64,000 nucleotides of DNA from Qipengyuania sp. ABI-127-1. Lineage in GTDB: Bacteria; Pseudomonadota; Alphaproteobacteria; Sphingomonadales; Sphingomonadaceae. This document shows, one piece after another, positions 51,893-61,674 of this stretch; the stretch's first letter is position 1; every line of letters starts with the position of its first letter. Made by a program: the position numbers and the translations under genes. The notes under the pieces were generated by a model that saw nothing but the letters and a program-made list of their open reading frames with translations, was not told the origin of the DNA and did not search any database. The stretch spans positions 496,001-560,000 of the forward strand of contig JALJCR010000001.1 in NCBI GenBank assembly GCA_022953095.1, read 5' to 3'.

Positions 51893-52963
51893 CTAGTAGC
51901 CAGAAAGCTTGGAAAATCGGTCCTTTAACCAGCTCGACGAACCGAAGCTCTGCTCCAGCACGCGGGCGCGCTTGAGATAGAAGCCGACGTCGTACTCATC
52001 GGTCATGCCGATCCCGCCGTGCAGCTGGATGCCCTCGTTTGCCATGGTGTGCATAACGCGGTTGGCTTCCGCCTTGGCGATGGTCGCCGCGCGCGCCACG
52101 CCGAAGCCGGCATCGACGGCTTGCAGGCCCGCCTCGACCGCGCTGCGCATCTGGGCGAGATCGGCGAAGAGGTCCGCCATGCGGTGTTGCAGCGCCTGGA
52201 AGCTCGCCAGCACCTGGTTGAACTGCACGCGCTGCTTCAGATAGTCGAGCGTGTCGTCGAACACTTGCTGCGCCATGCCGAGCATTTCGGCTGCGGTGAG
52301 CACGCGCGCGCGGTCGAGCACGTCATCGAGCAGGTTGTCGCCGCCATTGGCGAGCTTCTCCGCCGCCGCGCCGTCGAAGGTGACGTCGGCATGGCTGCGC
52401 TGGTCGGTCAGCTTGCGGGTGGTGAGCGCGACGCCGTCGCCTTTCTCGACCAGGTAAAGCCCGTCCTTCGCCGCGACGACGAACAGGTCCGCACCATGCG
52501 CTTCATGGACGAAGGCCTTGGTGCCGCTCAGCTTGCCGTCGGACACACTGGTCTCGATCTTCGCAGGATCGTGGCTCGGCCCTTCGTCGACGGCGAGGGT
52601 GGCGATGGCCTCGCCGCTCGCCAGCCTGGGCAGCCACCTGGCCTTCTGCTCGTCGCTGCCGCCAAGAACGATCGCCGAGGCGGCGACGGTGTTCATCACC
52701 AGCGGGCTGGCGGTGAGCGTCTTGCCGAGTTCCTCGACGACGAGGCCCGCGGACAGGAAGCCGAAGTCCGACCCGCCATGCTCTTCGGGGATGATGACCC
52801 CGGCCCAGCCCATCTGCGCCATCGTCGCATAGGCGTCGCGGTTGAAGGCTTCGGGCTCGCCGCTGGCGCGGACCTTGCGGAATTCGGTGACCGGGCTTTC
52901 GTTGACGGTCCATTCGCGCGCCATATCTCGCAGCATTTCCTGTTCTTCGTTGAGAACGGCCAT
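51893..52963 (-). CDS. Acyl-CoA dehydrogenase, short subunit type
   Basis: 356 residues, shorter than the partner gene upstream. ACAD features: GWAGVIIPEEHGGSDFGFLS, and near the C terminus ANEGIQLHGGIGMTDEYDVG. Paired large/small ACAD genes occur in steroid and isoprenoid degradation, where they form alpha2beta2 heterotetramers (FadE26/27-like); this reading is inference. SD AAGGA. Next gene downstream encodes the TonB receptor. Confidence 0.9.
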   Translation of the reverse strand: MAVLNEEQEMLRDMAREWTVNESPVTEFRKVRASGEPEAFNRDAYATMAQMGWAGVIIPEEHGGSDFGFLSAGLVVEELGKTLTASPLVMNTVAASAIVLGGSDEQKARWLPRLASGEAIATLAVDEGPSHDPAKIETSVSDGKLSGTKAFVHEAHGADLFVVAAKDGLYLVEKGDGVALTTRKLTDQRSHADVTFDGAAAEKLANGGDNLLDDVLDRARVLTAAEMLGMAQQVFDDTLDYLKQRVQFNQVLASFQALQHRMADLFADLAQMRSAVEAGLQAVDAGFGVARAATIAKAEANRVMHTMANEGIQLHGGIGMTDEYDVGFYLKRARVLEQSFGSSSWLKDRFSKLSGY

Positions 52964-52981
52964 TGTCCTTGCTCCCCTCTC

Positions 52982-54193
52982 TTACTGGTGGTCGAGCATG
53001 CCGAGCACGCGCTTGGCGATGATGTTGTTCTGGATTTCGGTCGAGCCGCCATAGATGGTGGTCGCCTTGCCGAAGAGCCACGCGCGCACGGCCCCGAGCT
53101 CGCCGTCCGAAAAGCCGTCGCCTTCCCAGCCGAGGCCCTGCAACCCGCGGATTTCGATCAGCAATTCGCTGCGTTCCTGGCTCAGCTTGGTGCCGAGCTT
53201 CTTGAGCACAGAGCTGATTTCGGAGACGCCGCCAGCTGCCTTGCTCTCTTCCATCGCGCGGCGCGCGGTGAGCAGGAAGCTGTTCCAGCGGATTTCGAAA
53301 TCAGCGATCTTGTCGCGCAGCACCGCATCGGCGAGTTCGCCGTCGGCGCCCGTCGGCTGGTACTTCTTGGCGATATCGCCAAGGCTCTGGCCCATGAGTC
53401 GGGCGAGGCTGCCGCCGCCCGAGATGTTGGTGCGCTCGTGCTGCAGAAGGCGCTTGCCGATGGTCCAGCCCTGGCCTTCCTCGCCGACGAGGTTTTCCTT
53501 CGGGACCTTCACGTCGGTGAAAAAGGTTTCGCAGAACGGGCTGGTCCCGCTGATCATGGTGATCGGGCGGACTTCGACGCCGGGCGTGTCCATGTCGATC
53601 AGCATGAAGCTGATGCCCTTGTGCTTGTCGCTCTTGTCGGTTCGTACAATTGCAAAGCACTTGTCGGCCCATTGGCCGCCGCTGGTCCAGGTCTTCTGGC
53701 CGTTGACAAGGTAGTGGTCGCCCTTGTCCTCGGCAAAGGTCTGGAGGTTCGCGAGGTCAGAGCCGGCATTGGGTTCCGAATAGCCCTGGCACCAGCGGAT
53801 TTCGCCGCGGCAGATCGGCGGAATATGCTCCTGCTTCTGTGCCTCGTTGCCGTATTCGAGCAGCGTCGGGCCGAACATCATGACGCCCATGCCGCCGATC
53901 GGGTTGTAGGCACCCGCCTTGGCGAATTCCTGGTCGATGATCTTGGCCTGCGCCTTGGTGAGGCCGCCGCCGCCGTATTCCTTCGGCCAGGTGGGGGTGC
54001 CCCAGCCGCGCGCGCCCACGGCTTCGCGCCACTTGGTCTGCGCCGGCGTTTCATTGGTGGGGCCGTCCACGCCGGCCAGCGCGTTCGACTGGCCCTTGAG
54101 TTCGGCGGGAAAATTGTCCGCCAGAAACTGCTGCACTTCCGCGCGGAAGGCGTCTTCGTCGGTCTGGGTTGCGGGCTCGATTTGTGTGGCCAT
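52982..54193 (-). CDS. Acyl-CoA dehydrogenase, long subunit type
   Basis: 403 residues. Motifs GYSEPNAGSDLANLQTFAED and NGQKTWTSGGQWADKCF (FAD-binding region), IYGGSTEIQNNIIAKRVLGM at the C terminus. The gene lies 18 bp upstream of the 356-residue ACAD gene, probably its partner subunit. Acts on the acyl-CoA formed after P450 oxidation and activation, by inference. Confidence 0.92.
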   Translation of the reverse strand: MATQIEPATQTDEDAFRAEVQQFLADNFPAELKGQSNALAGVDGPTNETPAQTKWREAVGARGWGTPTWPKEYGGGGLTKAQAKIIDQEFAKAGAYNPIGGMGVMMFGPTLLEYGNEAQKQEHIPPICRGEIRWCQGYSEPNAGSDLANLQTFAEDKGDHYLVNGQKTWTSGGQWADKCFAIVRTDKSDKHKGISFMLIDMDTPGVEVRPITMISGTSPFCETFFTDVKVPKENLVGEEGQGWTIGKRLLQHERTNISGGGSLARLMGQSLGDIAKKYQPTGADGELADAVLRDKIADFEIRWNSFLLTARRAMEESKAAGGVSEISSVLKKLGTKLSQERSELLIEIRGLQGLGWEGDGFSDGELGAVRAWLFGKATTIYGGSTEIQNNIIAKRVLGMLDHQ

Positions 54194-54261
54194 GGGTGTT
54201 TTCTCGAAGAATCAAGGAAAGACAGATAAGAATGTAGGCTACGGGGACGAGGATCCCTCCG

Positions 54262-54588
54262 TCAGTATTGTTGTTCGGGTAGGTGAAGAACCAATCCATC
54301 CAGCATCGGCTTCATCGGAATCTGACAGGCAAGGCGACTGTATTCAGTGGTGCCTTCGGCGAACTGCAAGAGGTCGGCCTCCATTCCATCATGCATAAGC
54401 CGACCCACCTTGTCGATCCATTCGGGATCGACATGCACATGACAGGTCGCGCAAGCACATACCCCTCCGCAATCGCCATCGATACCCGGCACGTCATTGT
54501 ATAGCGCCGCTTCCCTGGCTGTCTCGCCTTCTTCTATTTCGACCTCCCGTCGCTCACCATCGCTAGCCACGAACGTAATTTTGATCAT
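54262..54588 (-). CDS. 2Fe-2S ferredoxin (adrenodoxin type)
   Basis: 108 residues from the ATG at 54588 (MIKITFVASDGERREVEIEE). The cluster loop CGGVCACATC supplies three of the four Cys ligands after DGDCGG, and a later ACQIP the fourth. Stands immediately downstream of the P450 gene, so it is the probable electron donor; a matching reductase gene is not in the window. Confidence 0.9.
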   Translation of the reverse strand: MIKITFVASDGERREVEIEEGETAREAALYNDVPGIDGDCGGVCACATCHVHVDPEWIDKVGRLMHDGMEADLLQFAEGTTEYSRLACQIPMKPMLDGLVLHLPEQQY

Positions 54589-54616
54589 CTTGAACTCCGC
54601 ATTTCGATCTCGAGAG

Positions 54617-55879
54617 TCAGCGGGCGCGGAGCCGCACCGGCAGCCTGGTGATTCCGCGGACGAGGTTTGAAAAAAGACGCTCTGGTTCACCTGTAACCTC
54701 GACCCGGGAAAAGCGCTTGTGAATTTCTTCCCAGATGATCCGCAGCTGCAGTTCCGCGAGCCGGTTTCCCATGCAGCGGTGAATGCCATAGCCGAATGAG
54801 AGGTGATGGCGCGGATTTTTGCGGTCGATGATGAACTGGTCCGCGCGCTCGATAGCACTCTCGTCGCGGTTGCCTGACAGGTACCACATCACCACCTTGT
54901 CGCCCTTCTTGATCTGTTTGCCGCCGATCTCCCAATCTTCCAGCGCGGTGCGGCGCATATGAGTGAGGGGGGTCTGCCAACGGATGATTTCCGGAACCAT
55001 TTTGCTAATGAGCGAAGGATCCGCGTCGAGTTTCGCGTACTCGTCCGGGCTTTGGTTCAAGGCGAGCACGCCGCCGCTGATGGAATTGCGTGTTGTGTCG
55101 TTTCCACCGACGATCAGCAGCATAAGATTGCCGAGAAACTCGAGGAACGGCATGTCGCGCGTGGCGGGAGAATGAGCCATCATCGAGATGAGGTCGTTCT
55201 TCGGCTCCTCGTTTATCCGTTCGTCCCACAGAGTCTTGAAATACATCGCGCAACCGATGAGTTCTTCGCGCCGCGCCTCGTAGGATTCGACGATCCCGGT
55301 TTCAGGTGCCGCAGTTGCTACATCGGACCAGCGCGTCAGCTTGCGCCGCTCCTCCCAAGGGAAATCAAACAAGGTTGCCAGCGTCATCGTCGTCAACTCG
55401 ATCGCAACCTTATCCACCCAGTCGAAATCTTCGCCAATCGGGAGTTCATCGAGAATCTCTCCCGCGCGCTTGCGGATGATCGGCTCGAGCAGTTGCAGGT
55501 TGGACGGAGCCACTGCCGGAGTCACCGCCTTGCGCTGCTGATCGTGCTTGGGCGGGTCCATCGCTATGAACATTTCAAGTTCGAGCGCGCCTTCCACCGA
55601 ATGCATGTCCTGGATTGCAATTCCGCCTAGCTTCGCTTCCGAAGAGAAGACCTTATGATTGGTGTCCACCGCCATGATGTCGTCGAACTTGGTAATGGAC
55701 CAGTAAGGGCCGACATAGCTCTCGCGGCAGTAGTGGACAGGTTCTTCGGCGCGCAACCTGTCAAAAAATAGACCGATGGTATCGTTCTGAAACAGGCTTG
55801 GCCGGGCCACGTCGATTTCCTCGATCGGAATTGACGCGATCCTCGCCGCGGCATCCGGCTCGGCGATCTGGCTGTCCAT
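54617..55879 (-). CDS. Cytochrome P450, CYP153 family
   Basis: 420 residues. Heme loop [15 protein letters not shown] (Cys ligand), I-helix [20 protein letters not shown], K-helix [20 protein letters not shown], and [23 protein letters not shown] at the N terminus. From memory it aligns along its length with CYP153A6, a terminal alkane hydroxylase from Mycobacterium, including FVFSSEAKxGGI-type region ([15 protein letters not shown]) and [14 protein letters not shown]. CYP153 enzymes omega-hydroxylate alkanes, fatty acids and cyclic terpenes. First gene of the minus-strand set; divergent from the GntR regulator. Confidence 0.93.
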   Translation of the reverse strand: [420 protein letters not shown]

Positions 55880-56080
55880 AAGAACTATTCCTTCTACATC
55901 TCAGGCCTGATCGGCCTTCAGTCATCCTTAAGGGAGACATCTCGTGCAGTCAATAAATCGTATACTCTTTTAGTCCCTTGCAGACACCAATCCCATCGGA
56001 TAGTGTGCCGATCCAACGAAGGTTTGCTAATATCCTTATACTTTTTATTCGAGAGGTGCGGGTGTGCTGATGAGTGGCGG
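55880..56080. promoter_or_regulatory. Divergent promoter region of the catabolic locus
   Basis: 201 bp between the P450 gene (minus) and the GntR regulator (plus). It is AT-richer than its neighbours and has no gene on either strand. No confident operator palindrome could be identified. Confidence 0.5.
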
Positions 56081-56809
56081 ATGTCAGCGGTGAAGAAGGC
56101 CAAGCGTGCCCTTTCTCTTGCGCAAAGCATCGTGCGGGACATCGAGGCGGGTCGCCATAACCCGGGTGACAGGCTTCCGCGCGAGGATGAAATGCTCGCG
56201 CGTTACGAGGTTGCGCGCGCAACTTTGCGGGAGGCTTTGCGGTTCCTGGAATTGCAAGGGGTCATCCATCTCCAGCTCGGCCGTGGTGGAGGTCCCGTCG
56301 TAGCCCGTCCGCAGACCGGCGATTTTGCAAGCAGTTTGTCATTGATTCTGCATTTCATGGAAGCCGATTTGCGTGGTTTGCTTGAATTGCGCGAAGCAAT
56401 TGCTCCCGATGTCGCAGGGTATGCAGCCCAGCGTGCAACTACCGCTGATCTCAGCGCGTTGGCAGGGTGTCTGGCGGAATTGAGGCATCATGAAGCCTCT
56501 GATCAATTCGAGGAACTTAATCGCAGATTTCACGACTTGTTGGGTTGGGCGAGCGGCAATCCGCTGTTCGGTTTGCTGACCTCTGCGATGCATCTGTTGA
56601 CCCGCGAGTTTTCCCATTCGCTGGGATATTCGGCACAGGAACGGGCGGTGCAGATGAAGTTTCTGGTGCGGGTGCTCGAGGCAGTGCGGACTGGCGACAG
56701 CGCCGCGGCCCGTCAAGCAATGAGCCGGTTGGTGGCCGGCTCTGCCGTCTATCTTTCGGAGCGCAGCCCCGAGCTGGTCTCGCAGCGGGTGCGGTGGGGG
56801 CAGCTGTAG
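56081..56809 (+). CDS. GntR/FadR-family transcriptional regulator
   Basis: 242 residues from the ATG at 56081. N-terminal GntR winged helix: AQSIVRDIEAGRHNPGDRLP, REDEMLARYEVARATLREAL, LQGVIHLQLGRGGGPVV. C-terminal FCD domain (LLELREAIAPDVAGYAAQRA, LNRRFHDLLGWASGNPLFGL). FCD-type regulators respond to acyl-CoA or organic acids. Position between two divergent catabolic gene sets makes it the likely local regulator. Confidence 0.92.
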   Translation: MSAVKKAKRALSLAQSIVRDIEAGRHNPGDRLPREDEMLARYEVARATLREALRFLELQGVIHLQLGRGGGPVVARPQTGDFASSLSLILHFMEADLRGLLELREAIAPDVAGYAAQRATTADLSALAGCLAELRHHEASDQFEELNRRFHDLLGWASGNPLFGLLTSAMHLLTREFSHSLGYSAQERAVQMKFLVRVLEAVRTGDSAAARQAMSRLVAGSAVYLSERSPELVSQRVRWGQL

Positions 56810-56859
56810 AATTTTCAATAGTTTGAGTGTGCGTTTAGGCAAGTGGCTGGAGAGGAAGA

Positions 56860-58002
56860 ATGGCGTTGAAGAGCCGAATATGCGAAATGCTGGGGATCCG
56901 GTACCCGATCCTGCTTGCCGGGATGGGCGGAGCGAGCGTTCCGGCGCTGGCGGCTGCGGTTTCGAATGCCGGCGGGCTCGGGGTCCTGGGTGCCGCGGCG
57001 TGTTCGCCCGATCAGTTGCGTGACTGGATTCGCCAGACCCGGGAATTGACCGACAAACCTTTCGGTGTCGATACGCTGCTCCCCGCGTCGGTCAGGCGCG
57101 GCTCTGCCCCTCAAAGCGGTGCTGCACCCCAAAATCCCATGGATCTGATGGGTGAATATCAGCAGTTCGCGCGCGACTTCATGGATCGTGAAGAGCTTCC
57201 GGAGGTCGATGCTGCCGCCGCCATGCGGGCGGCGGGCGCGCCTGAAATGGGCAAGGGCGGCCCGCAGTTGTTCTCGAAGGAATTCTTTGAGGCGCAGATG
57301 GAAGTGGTGATCGAGGAAAAGGTGCCGGTTTATGCTGCCGGCCTTGGCAATCCTGAACCGTGGATGGATCGGCTCCATGCCAATGGCACCAAGGTCATGG
57401 CGGTGATCGGCAAGGTCAAGCACGCCGAACAGGTCGTCGGGTCGGGCATCGACATGATCGTCGCGCAAGGGCACGATGGCGGAGGTCACAACTCGCCGAT
57501 CGGGACTATTTCCTTGATTCCCCAGGTGGTCGACGCCGTTGGCGATCGTGTTCCTGTCCTTGGGGCCGGCGGTATCTCGGATGGCCGGGGTGTTGCCGCT
57601 GCGATGATGCTGGGGGCAGAGGGCGCGTGGGTCGGCACGGCATTTCTCGCGACCGAGGAAGCGGGCATCGAGCGCTTCCAGAAAGAGGCGATCACCGAAA
57701 GCGGCGATGCCGATACGGTCGTTAGTCGATCGCTTACCGGCAAACCGGCGCGCATGATCCGTAACAAATGGGCCGACGCCTGGGTGCAGGCCGGAAAGGA
57801 GCCTCTGCCGATGCCCTATCAGTCGATGATCTCCGGCCCGGTCATGGCCTCCGGGATCAAGGCAGAGCGCAAGGATGTCATCCCCGGCTTCGCGGGGCAA
57901 GGCATCGGCCTGATCGATTCGATCCGGCCTGCCGCCGAAGTGATGCGCGACCTGGTCGATGGAGCCGAGAAGGCGTTGGCGTCCGCTGGTATCTACAAGT
58001 GA
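56860..58002 (+). CDS. Nitronate monooxygenase-like flavoprotein (NMO family)
   Basis: 380 residues. FMN TIM-barrel features: ICEMLGIRYPILLAGMGGAS at the start, GHDGGGHNSPIGTISLIPQV with the catalytic-type His, and GAGGISDGRGVAAAMMLGAE binding FMN phosphate. SD GAGAGGAAG. In steroid degradation clusters, proteins of this family (Rv3553-like) occur next to the ACAD and thiolase genes; the real reaction may be a 2-enoyl-CoA reduction rather than nitronate oxidation. Confidence 0.85.
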   Translation: MALKSRICEMLGIRYPILLAGMGGASVPALAAAVSNAGGLGVLGAAACSPDQLRDWIRQTRELTDKPFGVDTLLPASVRRGSAPQSGAAPQNPMDLMGEYQQFARDFMDREELPEVDAAAAMRAAGAPEMGKGGPQLFSKEFFEAQMEVVIEEKVPVYAAGLGNPEPWMDRLHANGTKVMAVIGKVKHAEQVVGSGIDMIVAQGHDGGGHNSPIGTISLIPQVVDAVGDRVPVLGAGGISDGRGVAAAMMLGAEGAWVGTAFLATEEAGIERFQKEAITESGDADTVVSRSLTGKPARMIRNKWADAWVQAGKEPLPMPYQSMISGPVMASGIKAERKDVIPGFAGQGIGLIDSIRPAAEVMRDLVDGAEKALASAGIYK

Positions 58003-58082
58003 AGCGCAGGAGGCAAGAAGATGGCTTACGCCAAAGGTCATGAATTGCGCCGCCCCGTAGAGCCTCTCAGAGCGCTGGGGCA

Positions 58083-58775
58083 ATGAGGCAGTTGATTGCC
58101 GACAAGGAGGATACGGCGCAGGTGTTCCGTATCGTCAAGGCATTGTCGGGCAATTCCTATTATCGGAATTTCAATCGCTTCATGAAGTCGAGCGATGGGC
58201 GGCGTATCGCTTCCGACCGGGCCGACCTACTTGAAACCTTGTGCGATCGCAAACGCCTTGCGACCTGTGCGTCTGGCACGCTTGGCCGAGCCTACCTCGA
58301 TTTTGTTTACGGGGAGGGTCTGACAGCAGAAGGTCTGGCGGAAGCCAGCGAGGCCGGAGGTCTGGAGGACCTCGGCGACCCCGATGTTTCCCTCTATCGT
58401 CGGCGCCTTCGCGATTCGCATGACCTGTTTCATGACGTCGCCGGATACGGCAGGGACGCACTGGGCGAATTGTGCGTGCTGTCCTTCGGAAACGCGCAAT
58501 TCTATAATCACGGGATCGCTTTCATCTTGGGCGTCGGCATTCCCAAGATGAAACTGGAAGCTGCCCAGTTGCCAGTGGCGCGCGCTGCATTTGAAGCGTG
58601 GCGCCGGGGCCGGGCTGCAGCCGATCTGACCACCTTCTACTGGGAAGAAAATCTCGATCGTCCGTTGGAGGATGTCCGCCGCGAGTTGCGACTGCGTCCG
58701 CCGGAGACCTATCAGAGGGTGCGCGCTCTTTCCGAACAGCTCGAACGCGATTACCAGGCGGTCAGGCAGGCATGA
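58083..58775 (+). CDS. Coq4-family protein
   Basis: 230 residues. The Coq4 metal motif is intact: [20 protein letters not shown] (HDxxHD). Start [15 protein letters not shown] at 58083. Immediately upstream in a different frame, MAYAKGHELRRPVEPLRALG (58021-58083) ends at a TGA overlapping the ATG (CAATGAGG); homologues, as remembered, carry an N terminus like this, so a frameshift may have split the gene. Coq4 acts in ubiquinone ring modification; its place inside a catabolic cluster is unexpected. Stop overlaps the thiolase start by 4 nt. Confidence 0.85.
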   Translation: MRQLIADKEDTAQVFRIVKALSGNSYYRNFNRFMKSSDGRRIASDRADLLETLCDRKRLATCASGTLGRAYLDFVYGEGLTAEGLAEASEAGGLEDLGDPDVSLYRRRLRDSHDLFHDVAGYGRDALGELCVLSFGNAQFYNHGIAFILGVGIPKMKLEAAQLPVARAAFEAWRRGRAAADLTTFYWEENLDRPLEDVRRELRLRPPETYQRVRALSEQLERDYQAVRQA

Positions 58776-59944
58776 GCTTAAGCGACAAATCGGCCATCAC
58801 CGGAGTGGGCGAAACCGCTTTCGTGAAAGGCACCGAGAAAACCGCGGTCGACATGATGCTGGAAGCATCGCGCAAAGCCATAGCAGATGCAGGGCTGAAG
58901 CCGTCGGATATCGACGGCATGGTTCCTCCGCCGATCTACACCACCTCGGAAGAGATGGCGGCTAACCTCGGTATCGAAGTTCTGCGCTATGCCTCTACGG
59001 TCCACATGGGCGGGGCGAGCCCTACCACGGCACTCCAGAACGCCGCGATGGCAATTGCCAGCGGCTTATGCGACCATGTGCTGGTGACGCTCGGGTGGAA
59101 CGGTTATTCCGCCTTGCGGCCCAAGCCTGGCGCACCGCCGACGCGGCCGATGAACATGAACACCCTGACGAATACGATCCAAGGCTATTACATTCCGTAT
59201 GGCGTGTTCCTGCCGGTGCAGATGTATGCCTGGCTCGCCACCCGGCACTCCCGAATTTACGATATCGGCCCGGAAGCGATGGCGGCCGTTGCACTGGCGT
59301 GCCGTCGCCATGCGCAGATGAATCCGCAGGCCTTCACTTATGGCCGGGAACTGGATGCCGAAACCTACCATTCCGCGCGCTGGATATCCGAACCCTTTCG
59401 CCTCTACGATTGCTGTCTGGAGACTGACGGGGCATGCGCAGTCGTGGTTTCGCGAATAGACCGCGCCAGGGACATGCCGCATGTTCCCGTGAGCATCGCC
59501 GGTGCGGCTGAAGGGCATCCTTACCCCGCCGACGATATCCCTTCGCGTCCCGACCCCTTCAAGATCGGCCTGAGCTACGCCGCGCCGCGCGCGTTCGAAA
59601 TGGCGGGGGTCGATCGCGAAGACATGGATTTTCTGCAGATCTACGACTGCTTCACCTACGTGGTTCTCCTTCAGCTGGAGGCCCTGGGCTATTGCGAACC
59701 AGGTGGACAGGCAGAGTTCGTCGCGAATGGCCAGATCGAGCTGGGCGGGCGCTATCCCGTCAACACCCATGGCGGCCTGCTGAGCGAGGCCCATGTTTGG
59801 GGACTGAACCATGTCGTCGAGGCGGTGCGTCAGTTGCGCCACGATTGTGGGGAGCGGCAGGTCGAAGGCGCCCAGACCGGCCTGGTGACCGGCTGGGGCG
59901 ATCTGGGTGACGGCAGTATAGCGATTTTGAGGAGGTTTGCGTGA
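58772..59944 (+). CDS. Thiolase-like acetyltransferase/aldolase (SCP-x/Ltp2 type)
   Basis: 390 residues from the ATG at 58772, coupled to coq4. Thiolase-fold family: [40 protein letters not shown], and [20 protein letters not shown] with the C-terminal His. It is followed at once by a DUF35 gene; thiolase-like/DUF35 pairs act as retro-aldolases in steroid side-chain cleavage (Ltp2-type) or as acyltransferases. The N-terminal active-site Cys position is not obvious, which supports the aldolase alternative. Confidence 0.85.
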   Translation: MSLSDKSAITGVGETAFVKGTEKTAVDMMLEASRKAIADAGLKPSDIDGMVPPPIYTTSEEMAANLGIEVLRYASTVHMGGASPTTALQNAAMAIASGLCDHVLVTLGWNGYSALRPKPGAPPTRPMNMNTLTNTIQGYYIPYGVFLPVQMYAWLATRHSRIYDIGPEAMAAVALACRRHAQMNPQAFTYGRELDAETYHSARWISEPFRLYDCCLETDGACAVVVSRIDRARDMPHVPVSIAGAAEGHPYPADDIPSRPDPFKIGLSYAAPRAFEMAGVDREDMDFLQIYDCFTYVVLLQLEALGYCEPGGQAEFVANGQIELGGRYPVNTHGGLLSEAHVWGLNHVVEAVRQLRHDCGERQVEGAQTGLVTGWGDLGDGSIAILRRFA

Positions 59945-60417
59945 GCGACGAGAAAGATCTGCCGCCCAAGATGCGCCCCTCGGCGCAGGCCGCACCAGCC
60001 AAGCCAAAGCCGCGCCCGCAGGATCCGGTGGAGCAGGAATTCTGGAACCGGTGTCAGGACGGCAACCTTTACTTCCAGCAGTGCGAAGGATGCGGCAGTT
60101 TTCGGCATTTGCCGCGCTATATGTGCGCCCGATGCGGTTCTCCTGAATGGTCGTGGGAGCGTAGCACCGGCAATGGCACGCTGTTTTCCTGGACGGTGAC
60201 CCATCAGGCACTGCATCCCGCCTTCGCCGGCGAGATTCCCTTCATCGCTGCGGTGGTGGAACTGGAGGAGGGAGTGCGCATGGCAACCCGGCTGGTCGAT
60301 TGCGCGCTCGACGAGCTTGAGCTCGATCTGCCGGTCACGCTGGATTTCGAGCCGATCTCCGAAGATTTTCGCCTGCCAGTATTCCGACCCGTCGCGATCG
60401 CGCGCGCAGAAGGATAG
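59941..60417 (+). CDS. DUF35 (Zn-ribbon/OB-fold) protein, partner of the thiolase-like enzyme
   Basis: 158 residues. Zn-ribbon [20 protein letters not shown], then the OB-fold: [40 protein letters not shown]. Overlaps the thiolase-like gene by 4 nt. DUF35 proteins scaffold thiolase-like enzymes and hand over acyl-CoA. Confidence 0.9.
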   Translation: MSDEKDLPPKMRPSAQAAPAKPKPRPQDPVEQEFWNRCQDGNLYFQQCEGCGSFRHLPRYMCARCGSPEWSWERSTGNGTLFSWTVTHQALHPAFAGEIPFIAAVVELEEGVRMATRLVDCALDELELDLPVTLDFEPISEDFRLPVFRPVAIARAEG

Positions 60418-60423
60418 ACCAAG

Positions 60424-61674
60424 ATGGATCTCGACTACGGACCCCAGTATGACGCGTTTCGCGAGGAAGTGCGCCAGTTCCTGCAAACCCACGGTCACCG
60501 CGCACCCGATGGCCAAGGCCGTGCCGCGCGCCCTTCCCCCGAAGCCGTCGAATGGCAAAAGCTGTTGATCCTGCATGGTTACACGGCGCGTACGATTCCC
60601 AAGGAATACGGCGGATACGGAGCCGAACCGGACATCCTGAAATCGCGGATCATTGCCGAGGAATTTTCGCGCGCTGGCATCCCCGCAGGCCTTGCGAACC
60701 AGGGCATTTCCATGCTCGTTCCCACGCTGCTGGAACTCGGAACCGAAGCCCAGAAACGGCAATGGATCGAGCCGACCCTAAATGGCGAGATAGTCTGGTG
60801 TCAGGGATATTCGGAACCTGGAGCGGGATCGGACCTCGCCGCGCTCAAGACCAGCGCCCGCGTCGAAAATGGCGACTTTGTCATCAACGGACAGAAGATC
60901 TGGACCAGCACGGCCAAGCAGGCGGACATGATCTTTTGCCTTGTTCGGACCGAACCGGACGCGCCCAAGCACGGCGGCATCTCCTACTTGATCTTCTCGA
61001 TGGACACACCAGGGATCGAGGTCCGACCACTCAAGACCATGACCGGTCATGCCGAGTTCAATGAAACGTTCTTTACCGACGTGCGGGTTCCCCTGGATCA
61101 GATCGTCGGGCAGCGCGGGCAGGGGTGGTACGTGGCCAATGCCACACTGGGCCATGAACGTGGCATGCTGGGCGACCCCGATGCACTGGAAAACCGGCTC
61201 CAGGCGCTGGTCAGGCTGATGCAAAAAGAACGCATCGGCCAGGGTTGCGCAATGGACAACGCCGTTCTGCGTGACCGGCTGGTTGCATTGCAAGCCGAAG
61301 TCGCGGCGATGAAATTCAACGGCATGCGCATCCTGTCGAACAGCCTTAGGGGGGATGCCGGCGGCATGGCGAAACTTGTCGTGAAGCTGCAGAGCTGTGA
61401 GCTCGCCCATCAGATTTCCGCGCTCGCGATCGACGCAATGGGCGAGATGGGCATACTCTATCACGGAAGCGAGCGCGAGCGCGAAGACGGTGCCTGGCAG
61501 TGGAACTACATGTTCCAGCTTGGTCTGATCATCGGTGGAGGCACCGCCCAGATCCAGAAGAACATCATCGCCGAACGCGGGCTGGAAATGCCGCGCGAAC
61601 CCAAGTTCGCAACGCCTCCCGCCGTCGAACAGGCGACGGCCGTTGCAAGCGGGCAGAATAAGGGAGCCGCCTGA
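60424..61674 (+). CDS. Acyl-CoA dehydrogenase, long subunit type
   Basis: 416 residues. GYSEPGAGSDLAALKTSARV, NGQKIWTSTAKQADMIFCLV, and GGGTAQIQKNIIAERGLEMP at the end, as in the FadE28/ChsE-type long subunits. Its stop touches the start of the next ACAD gene, so they form a pair like the one at 51.9-54.2 kb. Confidence 0.92.
   Translation: MDLDYGPQYDAFREEVRQFLQTHGHRAPDGQGRAARPSPEAVEWQKLLILHGYTARTIPKEYGGYGAEPDILKSRIIAEEFSRAGIPAGLANQGISMLVPTLLELGTEAQKRQWIEPTLNGEIVWCQGYSEPGAGSDLAALKTSARVENGDFVINGQKIWTSTAKQADMIFCLVRTEPDAPKHGGISYLIFSMDTPGIEVRPLKTMTGHAEFNETFFTDVRVPLDQIVGQRGQGWYVANATLGHERGMLGDPDALENRLQALVRLMQKERIGQGCAMDNAVLRDRLVALQAEVAAMKFNGMRILSNSLRGDAGGMAKLVVKLQSCELAHQISALAIDAMGEMGILYHGSEREREDGAWQWNYMFQLGLIIGGGTAQIQKNIIAERGLEMPREPKFATPPAVEQATAVASGQNKGAA

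Noticed and set aside
52019-54229. 736-codon open frame on the plus strand opposite the acyl-CoA dehydrogenases
   Set aside because: It is antisense to two genes with clear ACAD motifs; GC-rich codon use keeps the opposite strand open.
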